The notes beneath the pieces are model-generated. The model was given only the letters and a program-made list of their open reading frames with translations. It had not been told where the DNA came from and ran no database searches. From the NCBI GenBank assembly GCA_937916135.1, contig CALFTQ010000069.1:1-6533 (forward strand): 6,533 nucleotides of DNA, read 5' to 3'. Position numbers and translations under genes: made by a program. This document shows, in pieces, positions 1 to 5,702 of the stretch; positions within the stretch are counted from its first letter, which is position 1; each line of letters begins with the position of its first letter. This stretch comes from an uncultured Verrucomicrobiales bacterium. Lineage in GTDB: Bacteria > Verrucomicrobiota > Verrucomicrobiia > Verrucomicrobiales > Akkermansiaceae.

Positions 1-257
1 CCTTTGCTATTTCCATATTCGTGCGGCAGTTGTCTTGTTTGAATTTTTAATTCTAAAACCTGTATTGATGCACGAAGGGGAATGCTGCCGTAAGTGACAG
101 AGTACGTAGTTTTTAGGTTATGTAGCAGTCTTGGGGCGGCGTGGGGGCTGCAGGCGTGTTCCGGGTGGTTTGGCGTCGGGTTCTGTTGCCGGGTATGTTG
201 CCGCGGGCGAGGTGCCGGAATGGGGCTTATCTGCTGGGGAAACAGGGCTTTTCGATG
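1..257. other. Left edge without a supported gene; abrupt GC shift near 131
   Basis: Positions 1-130 are AT-rich and then the sequence turns sharply GC-rich. On the minus strand an ATG at 16-14 opens a frame that leaves the window after five codons, so a divergent gene may start here, but that cannot be judged. Short inverted matches (TCGTGC 19-24 with GCACGA 70-75; CGGCAG 24-29 with CTGCCG 85-90) are not nested and do not make one hairpin. The open plus frame from 141 to the integrase is not supported as coding because the promoter lies within it. Confidence 0.4.
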
Positions 258-286
258 TTGACGCGACTGGCGGCGCTGTGTATAAT
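258..286 (+). promoter_or_regulatory. Sigma70-type promoter of the integrase gene
   Basis: The sequence shows TTGACG at 258-263 and a perfect TATAAT at 281-286, separated by exactly 17 bp. The AT-rich -10 box stands out in GC-rich DNA. Transcription is expected to begin about 7 bases after the -10 box, near 293, which is directly beside the in-frame ATG at 294. If the promoter is used, the longer integrase starts at 141, 255 and 285 would lie upstream of the transcript. Chance agreement at both boxes with ideal spacing is unlikely, but use is inferred. Confidence 0.65.
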
Positions 287-293
287 GCTGACT

Positions 294-1544
294 ATGTTGT
301 TGCGGGTGATTCGTGATACGTACCGCGGGCATGCCCGGACGCCCTGGCTCGTGGTGGTGCCCAGCCGTGTTTCTGCTACCGGGCGGCGTCAGTACCGTCG
401 CTTCCCGACCCGCGCGGCGGCGGCGGCTTTCTGTGCAGAGGTGCGGCGGTTGGTCCGGGAGCGGGGCGAGCAGCCGATTGCGGTGCTGCCGGCTCCGCTG
501 GCAGAGGATGCCGCACAGGCTGCGGAGCTGCTGCGCGACACGGGGCTGAGCCTCACCCAGGCGGTGCGGCAATTGCTGCGGAAGGATGAGTGCCCGCGGC
601 CGGGGGCCGCACCAGGTGCCCAGGCGGGGGAGGCGCCGCTCACGCTGCGCAGGGTGTACGATATCATTTCTGAGGCGAAGCGCCACCAGTCGCCGGCCAC
701 GCATTTCACGCGCCGCAGCATCCTGAACATCTTGTTTTCTGCCACGCCTGCGCTGCCGGAGATGCCGCTGGTGCAGTGCACGCCGTCGTTCATCTCAGCC
801 GCGCTGGATGCCGCCTGGCCGCACTCGCCCGCCAGCTGGAACTCCGGCCGCCGGCAGTTGCATGCCTGTTTCCAATATGCCATCAAGCGCCGCCTGGTGC
901 GTATGGAGAACCCGGTGACGCCGCTGGATTTCAAGCGGGTGACGGAGGGGGAGATTACGGCCCTGCCGCCGGAGGGGCTGCGGCGCCTGCTGGCTGCCTG
1001 CCGCCCACCAAGCGCGGCGGAGCTTGCGCAGCCGGGGCGCAGGCGCAGCCTGCCGCAGAGCGATGCCACGGCGCTGCTGCCCTATATCGCCATCTGTGCG
1101 TTTGCCGGCATCCGCCCCACGGAGTGCAGCAAGCTGACCTGGCAGGATGTGGATCTGGAGGACGGGGTCATTTCGGTGCGGGCGGCTAATTCCAAGACGG
1201 GCGGCACGCGGCATGTGGAGCTGCACCCCACGCTGCGCGCCTGGCTGCTGAGGGTGATGCCGGCGGGGCGCAGCGGCCCCATCGTGCCGCAGAATTACGG
1301 CGCGCTGGCCAGGCTGGTACGCCGCCGCGCGGGTTTCGGCCCGGGTGGGGCCCAGCCCTGGCAGCCGGATTGCCTGCGGCATTCCTATGCCACTTATTAC
1401 CTGAAGGCCAGGTGCGGCAGCATCAGCCAGCTGCAGGTGAACATGGGGCACACCGGCACGGTGCTGCTCTACACGCGCTATATGAATATGCGCGGGGTGA
1501 CCCGCGCCAGCGCCGAGGCCTGGTGGCAAGTGCTGCCGGACTGA
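294..1544 (+). CDS. Tyrosine-type site-specific recombinase/integrase
   Basis: Predicted DNA strand-exchange enzyme of the tyrosine recombinase (phage integrase/Xer) family, 416 residues from ATG 294. A basic N-terminal stretch (about 1-40) is followed by an Ala/Arg-rich helical linker, a SAM-like core-binding region (about 116-219) and the catalytic domain (about 235-416). Visible catalytic residues are Arg274 (GIRPTE), Lys301 (SKTGG), Arg362-His363 (LRHSYATY), His386 (MGHT) and the likely nucleophile Tyr396 (TRYMN); Tyr393 is an alternative. The first His of the usual HxxR box is Asp359. The frame is open back to GTG 141, and ATG 255 has an AGGG at 244-247. I prefer 294 because a promoter ends at 286, giving a leaderless mRNA. 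The gene is much richer in GC than the minus-strand genes and converges on them. The family is clear; its substrate (element mobility or local inversion) is not. Confidence 0.9.
   Translation: MLLRVIRDTYRGHARTPWLVVVPSRVSATGRRQYRRFPTRAAAAAFCAEVRRLVRERGEQPIAVLPAPLAEDAAQAAELLRDTGLSLTQAVRQLLRKDECPRPGAAPGAQAGEAPLTLRRVYDIISEAKRHQSPATHFTRRSILNILFSATPALPEMPLVQCTPSFISAALDAAWPHSPASWNSGRRQLHACFQYAIKRRLVRMENPVTPLDFKRVTEGEITALPPEGLRRLLAACRPPSAAELAQPGRRRSLPQSDATALLPYIAICAFAGIRPTECSKLTWQDVDLEDGVISVRAANSKTGGTRHVELHPTLRAWLLRVMPAGRSGPIVPQNYGALARLVRRRAGFGPGGAQPWQPDCLRHSYATYYLKARCGSISQLQVNMGHTGTVLLYTRYMNMRGVTRASAEAWWQVLPD
326..337. repeat. 12-bp perfect palindrome just inside the integrase start
   Basis: CGGGCATGCCCG reads the same on both strands. 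It lies about 33 bp downstream of the predicted transcription start, within the early integrase codons. It could be an operator or a recombinase-bound autoregulatory site. In DNA this GC-rich it could also be chance. Confidence 0.3.
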
Positions 1545-1596
1545 TGCCCACGGCGCGGCGGTGGGGGGGATGAGCCGCGCCGGGCTGGTGTTGCGC

Positions 1597-1625
1597 GAGT
1601 AGCTGGGGAGTAGCTGGGGAGTAGC
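1597..1625. repeat. 11-bp tandem repeat, about 2.6 copies
   Basis: The unit AGTAGCTGGGG occurs at 1598-1608 and 1609-1619 and continues as AGTAGC at 1620-1625, with one matching base (G1597) on the left. The copies are identical. It lies about 50 bp after the integrase stop codon and could vary in copy number by replication slippage. Confidence 0.75.
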
Positions 1626-1708
1626 GCACGGTCGCGAGGCTCGTGCGGGGATAGCGCACATTGCTGCGCTCGTGCTCGGGCGCGTGGGCTCGGTCTCTGT
1701 GCTCGTGC
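1622..1708. repeat. Degenerate tandem repeat of about 30 bp, three units
   Basis: TAGCGCAC occurs at 1622-1629 and 1652-1659. CTCGTGC occurs at 1640-1646, 1669-1675 and 1702-1708. Together they describe about three units with a period of 29-33 bp; the third has kept only the CTCGTGC half. Within unit one, CGCACG (1625-1630) and CGTGCG (1642-1647) form an inverted repeat with an 11-bp spacer. The position just after the integrase gene makes recombinase binding sites conceivable, but that is inference. Confidence 0.5.
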
Positions 1709-1785
1709 CGATGGCGGGTGGGGGAGGTCGCGGGTCTCGTGTCATAGGGAGCGCGGCAGGCTTACCGCGTCGGGGCTTTGCAGAA

Positions 1786-1808
1786 GCCACCCCCGGGCCG
1801 GGGGTGGC
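1786..1808. terminator. Strong GC hairpin, possible bidirectional terminator
   Basis: The arms GCCACCCCC (1786-1794) and GGGGGTGGC (1800-1808) pair perfectly over 9 bp around a 5-base loop. The hairpin lies between the converging integrase and AbiH genes, where a shared terminator would be expected. Neither side has a proper T tract (ATTCC on the plus strand, TTCTGC on the minus strand), so intrinsic termination may be weak; an RNA-stabilising 3' end is an alternative. Confidence 0.45.
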
Positions 1809-1854
1809 ATTCCATCAATTCAGGCAAAGTCGGGCACCACTTGTCGTTCGTGTG

Positions 1855-1944
1855 TCACAGCCGGGCGGCCTCCATCCACCCCTTGAGCTCCTCCGTTGTC
1901 ACAAAAGTGAACATCTGTCCGGCAGAAATATGTTTCTTACTCAA
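1855..1944 (-). CDS. 29-codon ORF overlapping the AbiH stop, possible gene remnant
   Basis: Reading on the minus strand, a TTG at 1944-1942 overlaps the AbiH TGA as TTGA, the sort of 4-base overlap seen in coupled genes. It opens a 29-residue frame ending with TGA at 1857-1855. An internal ATG at 1914 would give 19 residues. The peptide (FVTTEELKGWMEAARL at its end) looks more like ordinary soluble protein than translated noise. After its stop, the -1 frame reads on as GGRPAVTHERQVVPDFA to a TGA at 1822-1820, so a single-base frameshift in a gene of about 42 codons is possible. No family was recognised. It may be the 3' gene of the AbiH operon, a decayed remnant, or chance. Confidence 0.22.
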   Translation of the reverse strand: MSKKHISAGQMFTFVTTEELKGWMEAARL

Positions 1945-2894
1945 TAATATTTAATTACAGAAGCTGCAGCATCTGCGAGGCTCATTATCTCGAAGCTCTC
2001 TTTCGGCAATCGCAAATTACTCTTCAAGCGAATCGCATTGTACCAGTCTTCGTCAAAATAACATGAAACAACCCACTTCGGCTTATTCATTACTGTCTTG
2101 TTATGAATATATGTGAAATAAGTCATATCAATACTGTTGATGGAATGCCCCAGCACTGTCACCTGCCTTACCTCATGAGTTTCAAAAGGATGCTTGTTCG
2201 GCGGTGCGCCAGCACTCACCGCTGGATTTACCGAAAGCTGCCCCACGTTATTGGCTGTCATACGCATCTTCACCCAATTCGTCTTCTTATCCGTATCATA
2301 CAAGTAGGTATCCTCAATAAAGCAACGTTGCCCAGGTTCAGAATCATCATACCATTCCTTCTGCGGACGATTCCGTGCTCCGGCATTGTGCCCGACAATA
2401 ATTCTCTGCCCTTCCCTCAAACGCCCATGCAGATGATGAACCTGCTTATCATCCGCGCCAAACAATTCTTGTAATGTTGGTGTATAATTGAAATTAAGAA
2501 AAAAGGCCTCCGGATTCACATTACCTTGCCTGCATCTGTTCCTACCCGATTCGTATGTTTCAGAAATCCAATTGCGGAACACTACATCGGACAATTTTTT
2601 TGTATCAACCAAGCATCGCTCTTGTTCCTTAACTTTCATCAATCTCAAAGACTTGAAATCTGGTCGTCCCAGATTTTCCTCATACGCTGACCAGAAATCA
2701 TGCTGTTGCGATATCAGCGCTTGCCCATAGGTCACATGAAAAGGAGACCTACCGTCTATACTATCTATTCCTTCCTCCACCATCACCCGCTCATATTTCT
2801 TGCCGAAATACGCCTCATATGAGCTCAATGAAGTCTGCAAACCGCAATCCCGGTCAAAACCATTACCGATGATAACCAAATGTTTATAACGCAT
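1941..2894 (-). CDS. AbiH family abortive-infection protein
   Basis: A 317-residue protein with the AbiH family (PF14253) signatures in order: LVIIGNGFDRDCGLQTS (7-22) at the N-terminus, FFLNFNYTPTLQELF (131-145), HHLHGRLREGQRIIVGHN (153-170) and VLGHSINSIDMTYF (247-260). The founding member, from Lactococcus, blocks phage propagation by abortive infection, but the biochemical mechanism of the family is not established. No signal peptide or membrane segment is seen, so it is probably cytoplasmic. The gene starts 63 bp after the DUF2971 stop codon; an AGAAG lies 10 bases before the ATG as a weak ribosome site. No separate promoter is obvious, so it is probably co-transcribed with the DUF2971 gene. 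The length and all motif blocks look complete. The family call is firm; the anti-phage role here is inferred. Confidence 0.88.
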   Translation of the reverse strand: MRYKHLVIIGNGFDRDCGLQTSLSSYEAYFGKKYERVMVEEGIDSIDGRSPFHVTYGQALISQQHDFWSAYEENLGRPDFKSLRLMKVKEQERCLVDTKKLSDVVFRNWISETYESGRNRCRQGNVNPEAFFLNFNYTPTLQELFGADDKQVHHLHGRLREGQRIIVGHNAGARNRPQKEWYDDSEPGQRCFIEDTYLYDTDKKTNWVKMRMTANNVGQLSVNPAVSAGAPPNKHPFETHEVRQVTVLGHSINSIDMTYFTYIHNKTVMNKPKWVVSCYFDEDWYNAIRLKSNLRLPKESFEIMSLADAAASVIKYY

Positions 2895-2957
2895 AGAATC
2901 ACATCTTCTATAGATTCCAAATACATCCCATATCGCGCCACATAAAAATTGAAAGAT

Positions 2958-4076
2958 TCATGCTTCAGCAGACTCTTTCCCTGTCTCCTTTTTGATAGAT
3001 TCTATACTCTGTTCCAAGCATTTGTAGCCATTCAGCATGGCACGATAATTCAGCTTGCAATTTTCAAGCGAGCAATCCGGTCGACGCCTCATCAGGAACA
3101 ATCCGCACTCCATGCCATTCTTCGCCAATGAGGAAGCAATTTCCATAATCTTTTTCTCAGGAGTATTACAACCAAGATACACATTTTTGACGACCTCACG
3201 CCCCAACTTGATTACTTTGTTTCCCCCAAGTGAAACAATGATGCGGAACTCCCGTTCGTGCTTCCATGCTTCCGTTTTCACGAAATATTTTTTCTTACTC
3301 TCCTCATTGCTCTTATCGAAAAACAACGTTGGGCAGCAGCACAGGATTTCATCACCACCGCTATAAGTAATCATTTCACCAGCAAAACGTTTCAAGAGAA
3401 TATTCGTAAGAAAGTTTGCTTTCACGGTGTCACTCTTTTCACTCAAATATGCATTATCGATGCCCCCCACATAATTCACCAACCGAAGGCTTGCGGCCTT
3501 TTCAAGAGTCTCTGCCGGTAAGTCATTACACCGTATTGAAGGTTCGTTCCAGTACGCTTTATTCACATACAGCATGCGAGTCATATCAAAGTCCAGAGCA
3601 TTGACAAAGCCAACAATCAAAGCAACCAATAACTTCTCCCCATCATATTCTATACAGAATCCATCATTATTTGTATAATACCCCCACATCAAAAGACTAT
3701 TGAAATTCCCCGTTGTGCATAAAATCCCCAGCTTTTGTAACTGTCTATGGTAAACCTCATCTAACCGGTCATCTCCCGCCATCAAAGAACGAGCAACCTT
3801 GATACTTTCCGACTTCCCGTACCCCAACTCCTCCATCTTCTGAGCTACCCACTGCTCCCCTTTCCCTATCTCATTCACGTTATTCCTGACCTCCAGACGA
3901 CAGTCGCATGGATCATTGAAATCAAGGGGTGAAGCCAGGTAGACATCCCCCGTCAGGCGGCTTTCGTTCAATGCGCTGTCGAACTTGTAATACTTGTACA
4001 TGTTTCCTGGCAGATTGAACACATCGCGGGGATTATCGTCCATAGCTTCTTTTTGTTGAGAATATATTTCAGACAT
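2958..4076 (-). CDS. DUF2971 domain protein
   Basis: A 372-residue protein matching the DUF2971 family (PF11185). The N-terminal block is YKYYKFDSALNESRL then VYLASPLDFNDPCDC (to about residue 59); the central block is LLMWGYYTNNDGFCIEYD (about 128-145); the C-terminal block is EAWKHEREFRIIV with E274, E276 and R278. These conserved blocks define the family, whose activity is unknown. Members are common in accessory and phage-related regions. The frame is open to an ATG at 4184, but a near-consensus promoter at 4141-4169 lies inside that extension, so I start at ATG 4076, which leaves a leader of about 58 bases. A CCC run (247-249) and other cysteines are present without a clear metal-site pattern. 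It is followed at 63 bp by AbiH in the same direction and is probably its operon partner. The family call is good; function is unknown. Confidence 0.82.
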   Translation of the reverse strand: MSEIYSQQKEAMDDNPRDVFNLPGNMYKYYKFDSALNESRLTGDVYLASPLDFNDPCDCRLEVRNNVNEIGKGEQWVAQKMEELGYGKSESIKVARSLMAGDDRLDEVYHRQLQKLGILCTTGNFNSLLMWGYYTNNDGFCIEYDGEKLLVALIVGFVNALDFDMTRMLYVNKAYWNEPSIRCNDLPAETLEKAASLRLVNYVGGIDNAYLSEKSDTVKANFLTNILLKRFAGEMITYSGGDEILCCCPTLFFDKSNEESKKKYFVKTEAWKHEREFRIIVSLGGNKVIKLGREVVKNVYLGCNTPEKKIMEIASSLAKNGMECGLFLMRRRPDCSLENCKLNYRAMLNGYKCLEQSIESIKKETGKESAEA

Positions 4077-4140
4077 ACAATAGACTATGTTGTATTTATT
4101 CTTTGCAAACACCCAAGGAACTTGGCTTAAGTGTCCGCAT

Positions 4141-4169
4141 ATTATATCATAACTTACTGTCAAAGTCAA
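4141..4169 (-). promoter_or_regulatory. Extended -10 sigma70 promoter of the DUF2971-AbiH operon
   Basis: On the minus strand TTGACT (4169-4164) is followed after exactly 17 bp by TATAAT (4146-4141), and TGA precedes the -10 box as an extended -10 element. Transcription should start near 4134, leaving about 58 untranslated bases before ATG 4076. The -35 box overlaps the stop codon of the acetyltransferase remnant, so this promoter gives the downstream pair independent expression. A second TTGACA at 4163-4158 is only 11 bp from the -10 box and is unlikely to be the -35. Confidence 0.75.
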
Positions 4170-4562
4170 AGCACTTTGCGACAAATAATCACCTGATAAC
4201 CATAGCTGTCCAAAAAGCGTTCTAAAGAAAGAGGGGGCATGAGGGGATTTCGTTTTAGTATTGCAAGATTTCCTTGGTAAATGCCATTGGATTCCAAATT
4301 TTTACTGGTCACTGAACCCACGCTTAAAACGGAATTCTCTCCTATATTTACACCAGGGCATACGGTACATCGAGCTCCAACCCATGCGTCGTCTTCTATG
4401 CGTATTTCGCCTGTTTTTAAATCAAATGTTTCTTTTTTGTAGTCATGATTACCACAAAGGAGCATGGCTCCCTGACTGATGCAACAATTGTTACCGGAGA
4501 ACCGATGGCTGCGGTCAGTAAGGGAAATATGCTTCCCTTACCGATCGGTTGTATATTTTCTA
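4166..4562 (-). pseudogene. WcaF-type hexapeptide O-acetyltransferase remnant, 5'-truncated and frameshifted
   Basis: The 3' part encodes a left-handed beta-helix acetyltransferase close to the WcaF (colanic acid acetyltransferase) type, which transfers acetyl from acetyl-CoA to a sugar during surface polysaccharide synthesis. Visible are ISQGAMLLCGNHDYKK, whose His is the expected catalytic base, WVGARCTVCPGVNIGENSVLSVGSV and the closing IYQGNLAILKRNPL. Upstream, hexapeptide-like sequence (IGKGSIF, then AIGSPVTI) is in a different frame. The break is at 4486-4495, where a family-typical PVTIG(N/D)N-CISQG would need one more copy of a 10-bp unit. Relatives are about 180-210 residues with ISQG near the middle; here only about 30 codons precede it before the upstream nuclease-like gene ends, and no start codon is seen. 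The gene is therefore 5'-truncated as well as frameshifted. A short product from ATG 4465 (99 codons) is possible but would lack half the fold. Confidence 0.8.
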
Positions 4563-5480
4563 TAGTTCTAAGAGCCCAGATTGTTCGTATGCTCGTATAT
4601 CGCGGTACTGAGCCAAATACTTCCACTCTAGCAGTAGAACTTTGATATTTTGAGGTTTGACTTTTTCTGCCCGAACCTTCAATTCTGTTGTTGCGGCGCT
4701 ATCTATGTCATCAACCAAAAACACTAGAACGCCTACACAAACTCTGCCGCTTAACTCATAGTATGCTTCAATGTATTGAGTCAATTGTTTTACCCCTTTA
4801 TCGAAAATGTCTGTGAGAGGAGAAGAAAATTTTATTTCGTATATATAATCGCAACAGTTGCCTTTTTCAGCCTTTGCCACTATATCCACGATGTACTTTC
4901 TTCCTATTTTCATCTCATATGAAATTTGGTAACTCTCTCCCAACCAGCAGGAAATGCAGCGCGAGCACGCAAGTATGATGCCGTGATAGTCCGCGGTAGT
5001 AGGTGCATTTGATGATGAAAAATATTGCGGAACTGTCGATTTGTGCTTCGATGGGCCAGTACTCATGTTGCCTATGAATTCTGCTTTTGCAATAGCTACT
5101 TTCTTCAGGAGTTCGTACGTTGTAGCTTTTTTTATTTCTCCCTCCATTTTGAGACCTTCATAGCAATCGTTCCTTTGCTGTAAATTGCGCCAATGCAACA
5201 TGGCATATGCTAGGAGACATACACCAATTCCTATACACGTAGCGTATAAGAAGAATTTGTATTCATCAAATACACGGACTATCGATTGACGTGCGTGTAA
5301 TAGGTCTCGCGAAATGTCAGAAATAGATTCCAGTGTTTTCTCATCATGGATTAATTCAAAATCTGACGTCATGAAAAAATGAGTAATAAGAAAAGGAAGC
5401 AGTATTAAAATGATTGCAAATGAGGCGACGAACTTGTAGAAGTTGCTGTACTGTACGTTTCTTGTGATTTTTTCGATCAT
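4560..5480 (-). CDS. Membrane-anchored PD-(D/E)XK nuclease-like protein
   Basis: A 306-residue protein, not assignable to a named family. Hydrophobic segments at about 15-36 and 76-97 predict two membrane helices with a short loop of about 40 residues between them, placing both the N-terminus and the large C-terminal domain on the same side, probably the cytoplasm. A charged linker (about 98-135) leads to a domain with the pattern of a PD-(D/E)XK nuclease: Asp199 in IVDIVA, then Glu215 and Lys217 in YEIKF, then a helix with KQLTQY (231-236), as in motif IV of that fold. A C-terminal hydrophobic strand (VGVLVFLVDD, about 249-258) fits the core. A cysteine cluster (C172, C175, C178) precedes the domain. 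ATG 5480 has no clear ribosome site. The gene is AT-rich and ends over the truncated acetyltransferase. A defence or DNA-processing effector is inferred; nuclease activity is unproven. Confidence 0.7.
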   Translation of the reverse strand: MIEKITRNVQYSNFYKFVASFAIILILLPFLITHFFMTSDFELIHDEKTLESISDISRDLLHARQSIVRVFDEYKFFLYATCIGIGVCLLAYAMLHWRNLQQRNDCYEGLKMEGEIKKATTYELLKKVAIAKAEFIGNMSTGPSKHKSTVPQYFSSSNAPTTADYHGIILACSRCISCWLGESYQISYEMKIGRKYIVDIVAKAEKGNCCDYIYEIKFSSPLTDIFDKGVKQLTQYIEAYYELSGRVCVGVLVFLVDDIDSAATTELKVRAEKVKPQNIKVLLLEWKYLAQYRDIRAYEQSGLLEL

Positions 5481-5702
5481 ATATGTAGTAGGATTGATTA
5501 TTAATAACGCGTTGGACTAATTATTCTTTTTTAGATTGACGTTATAATGTTTAAAAGTGGTCGCATGATGCATTTACTTATAGTATAACGAATGTGCTAA
5601 TAAATCTTTGAGATGGTTAAATGGAGATAGTAAAAGCATTGCCGAAGCAGTCGGTTCCACCTGTTATCAGTAGTGTTTTATTGGCGAATATGGACATAAA
5701 GC
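5481..5702. other. AT-rich intergenic gap
   Basis: This gap of 222 bp lies between the end of the FrhB-like gene and the start of the nuclease-like gene, both on the minus strand. I see no convincing hairpin with a T tract, no RNA gene and no near-consensus promoter with proper spacing. A promoter for the nuclease-like gene is expected here but I could not pick one. Confidence 0.5.

Larger units (their letters stand above)
1545..1940. other. GC-rich intergenic region between convergent genes
   Basis: This stretch of nearly 400 bp separates the plus-strand integrase from the minus-strand AbiH gene. It holds the 11-bp tandem repeat, the degenerate 30-bp repeat, the GC hairpin and the 29-codon ORF listed separately. 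Base composition falls from GC-rich to AT-rich across about 1810-1930. I see no tRNA and no other convincing gene; long open frames here on both strands reflect high GC content rather than coding. Confidence 0.6.

Noticed and set aside
1..16. Possible start of a divergent minus-strand gene (MEIAK)
   Set aside because: Only five codons are in the window and no clear ribosome site or promoter is visible, so it cannot be supported.
141..293. N-terminal extension of the integrase from GTG 141
   Set aside because: The frame is open but lacks family-like sequence, and the promoter at 258-286 lies inside it.
795..1790. A 331-codon open frame on the minus strand across the integrase
   Set aside because: It is antisense to a gene with clear catalytic motifs, its residues are typical translated GC-rich shadow (many Ala, Pro, Arg, Gly, His), and no family signature is visible.
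1..1940. Attachment-site direct repeats flanking the integrase block
   Set aside because: The only shared string I found was an 8-base match (TCGTGCGG at 19-26 and 1641-1648), too short to distinguish from chance; no tRNA end is present.
1672..1947. A 91-codon plus-strand frame in the intergenic region
   Set aside because: It runs through the repeats and the hairpin, has low-complexity Gly/Arg-rich translation, and overlaps the AbiH end without any recognisable domain.
4077..4184. N-terminal extension of the DUF2971 protein from ATG 4184
   Set aside because: It contains the -35 and -10 boxes of the operon promoter and overlaps the end of the acetyltransferase remnant; the conserved domain begins well after ATG 4076.
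4261..4645. Short plus-strand open frames opposite the acetyltransferase remnant
   Set aside because: They are antisense to sequence with clear hexapeptide-acetyltransferase motifs and show no family features.
5536..5548. TTGACG next to TATAAT on the plus strand
   Set aside because: Only one base separates the two boxes, so they cannot act as a -35/-10 pair, and no plus-strand gene follows.
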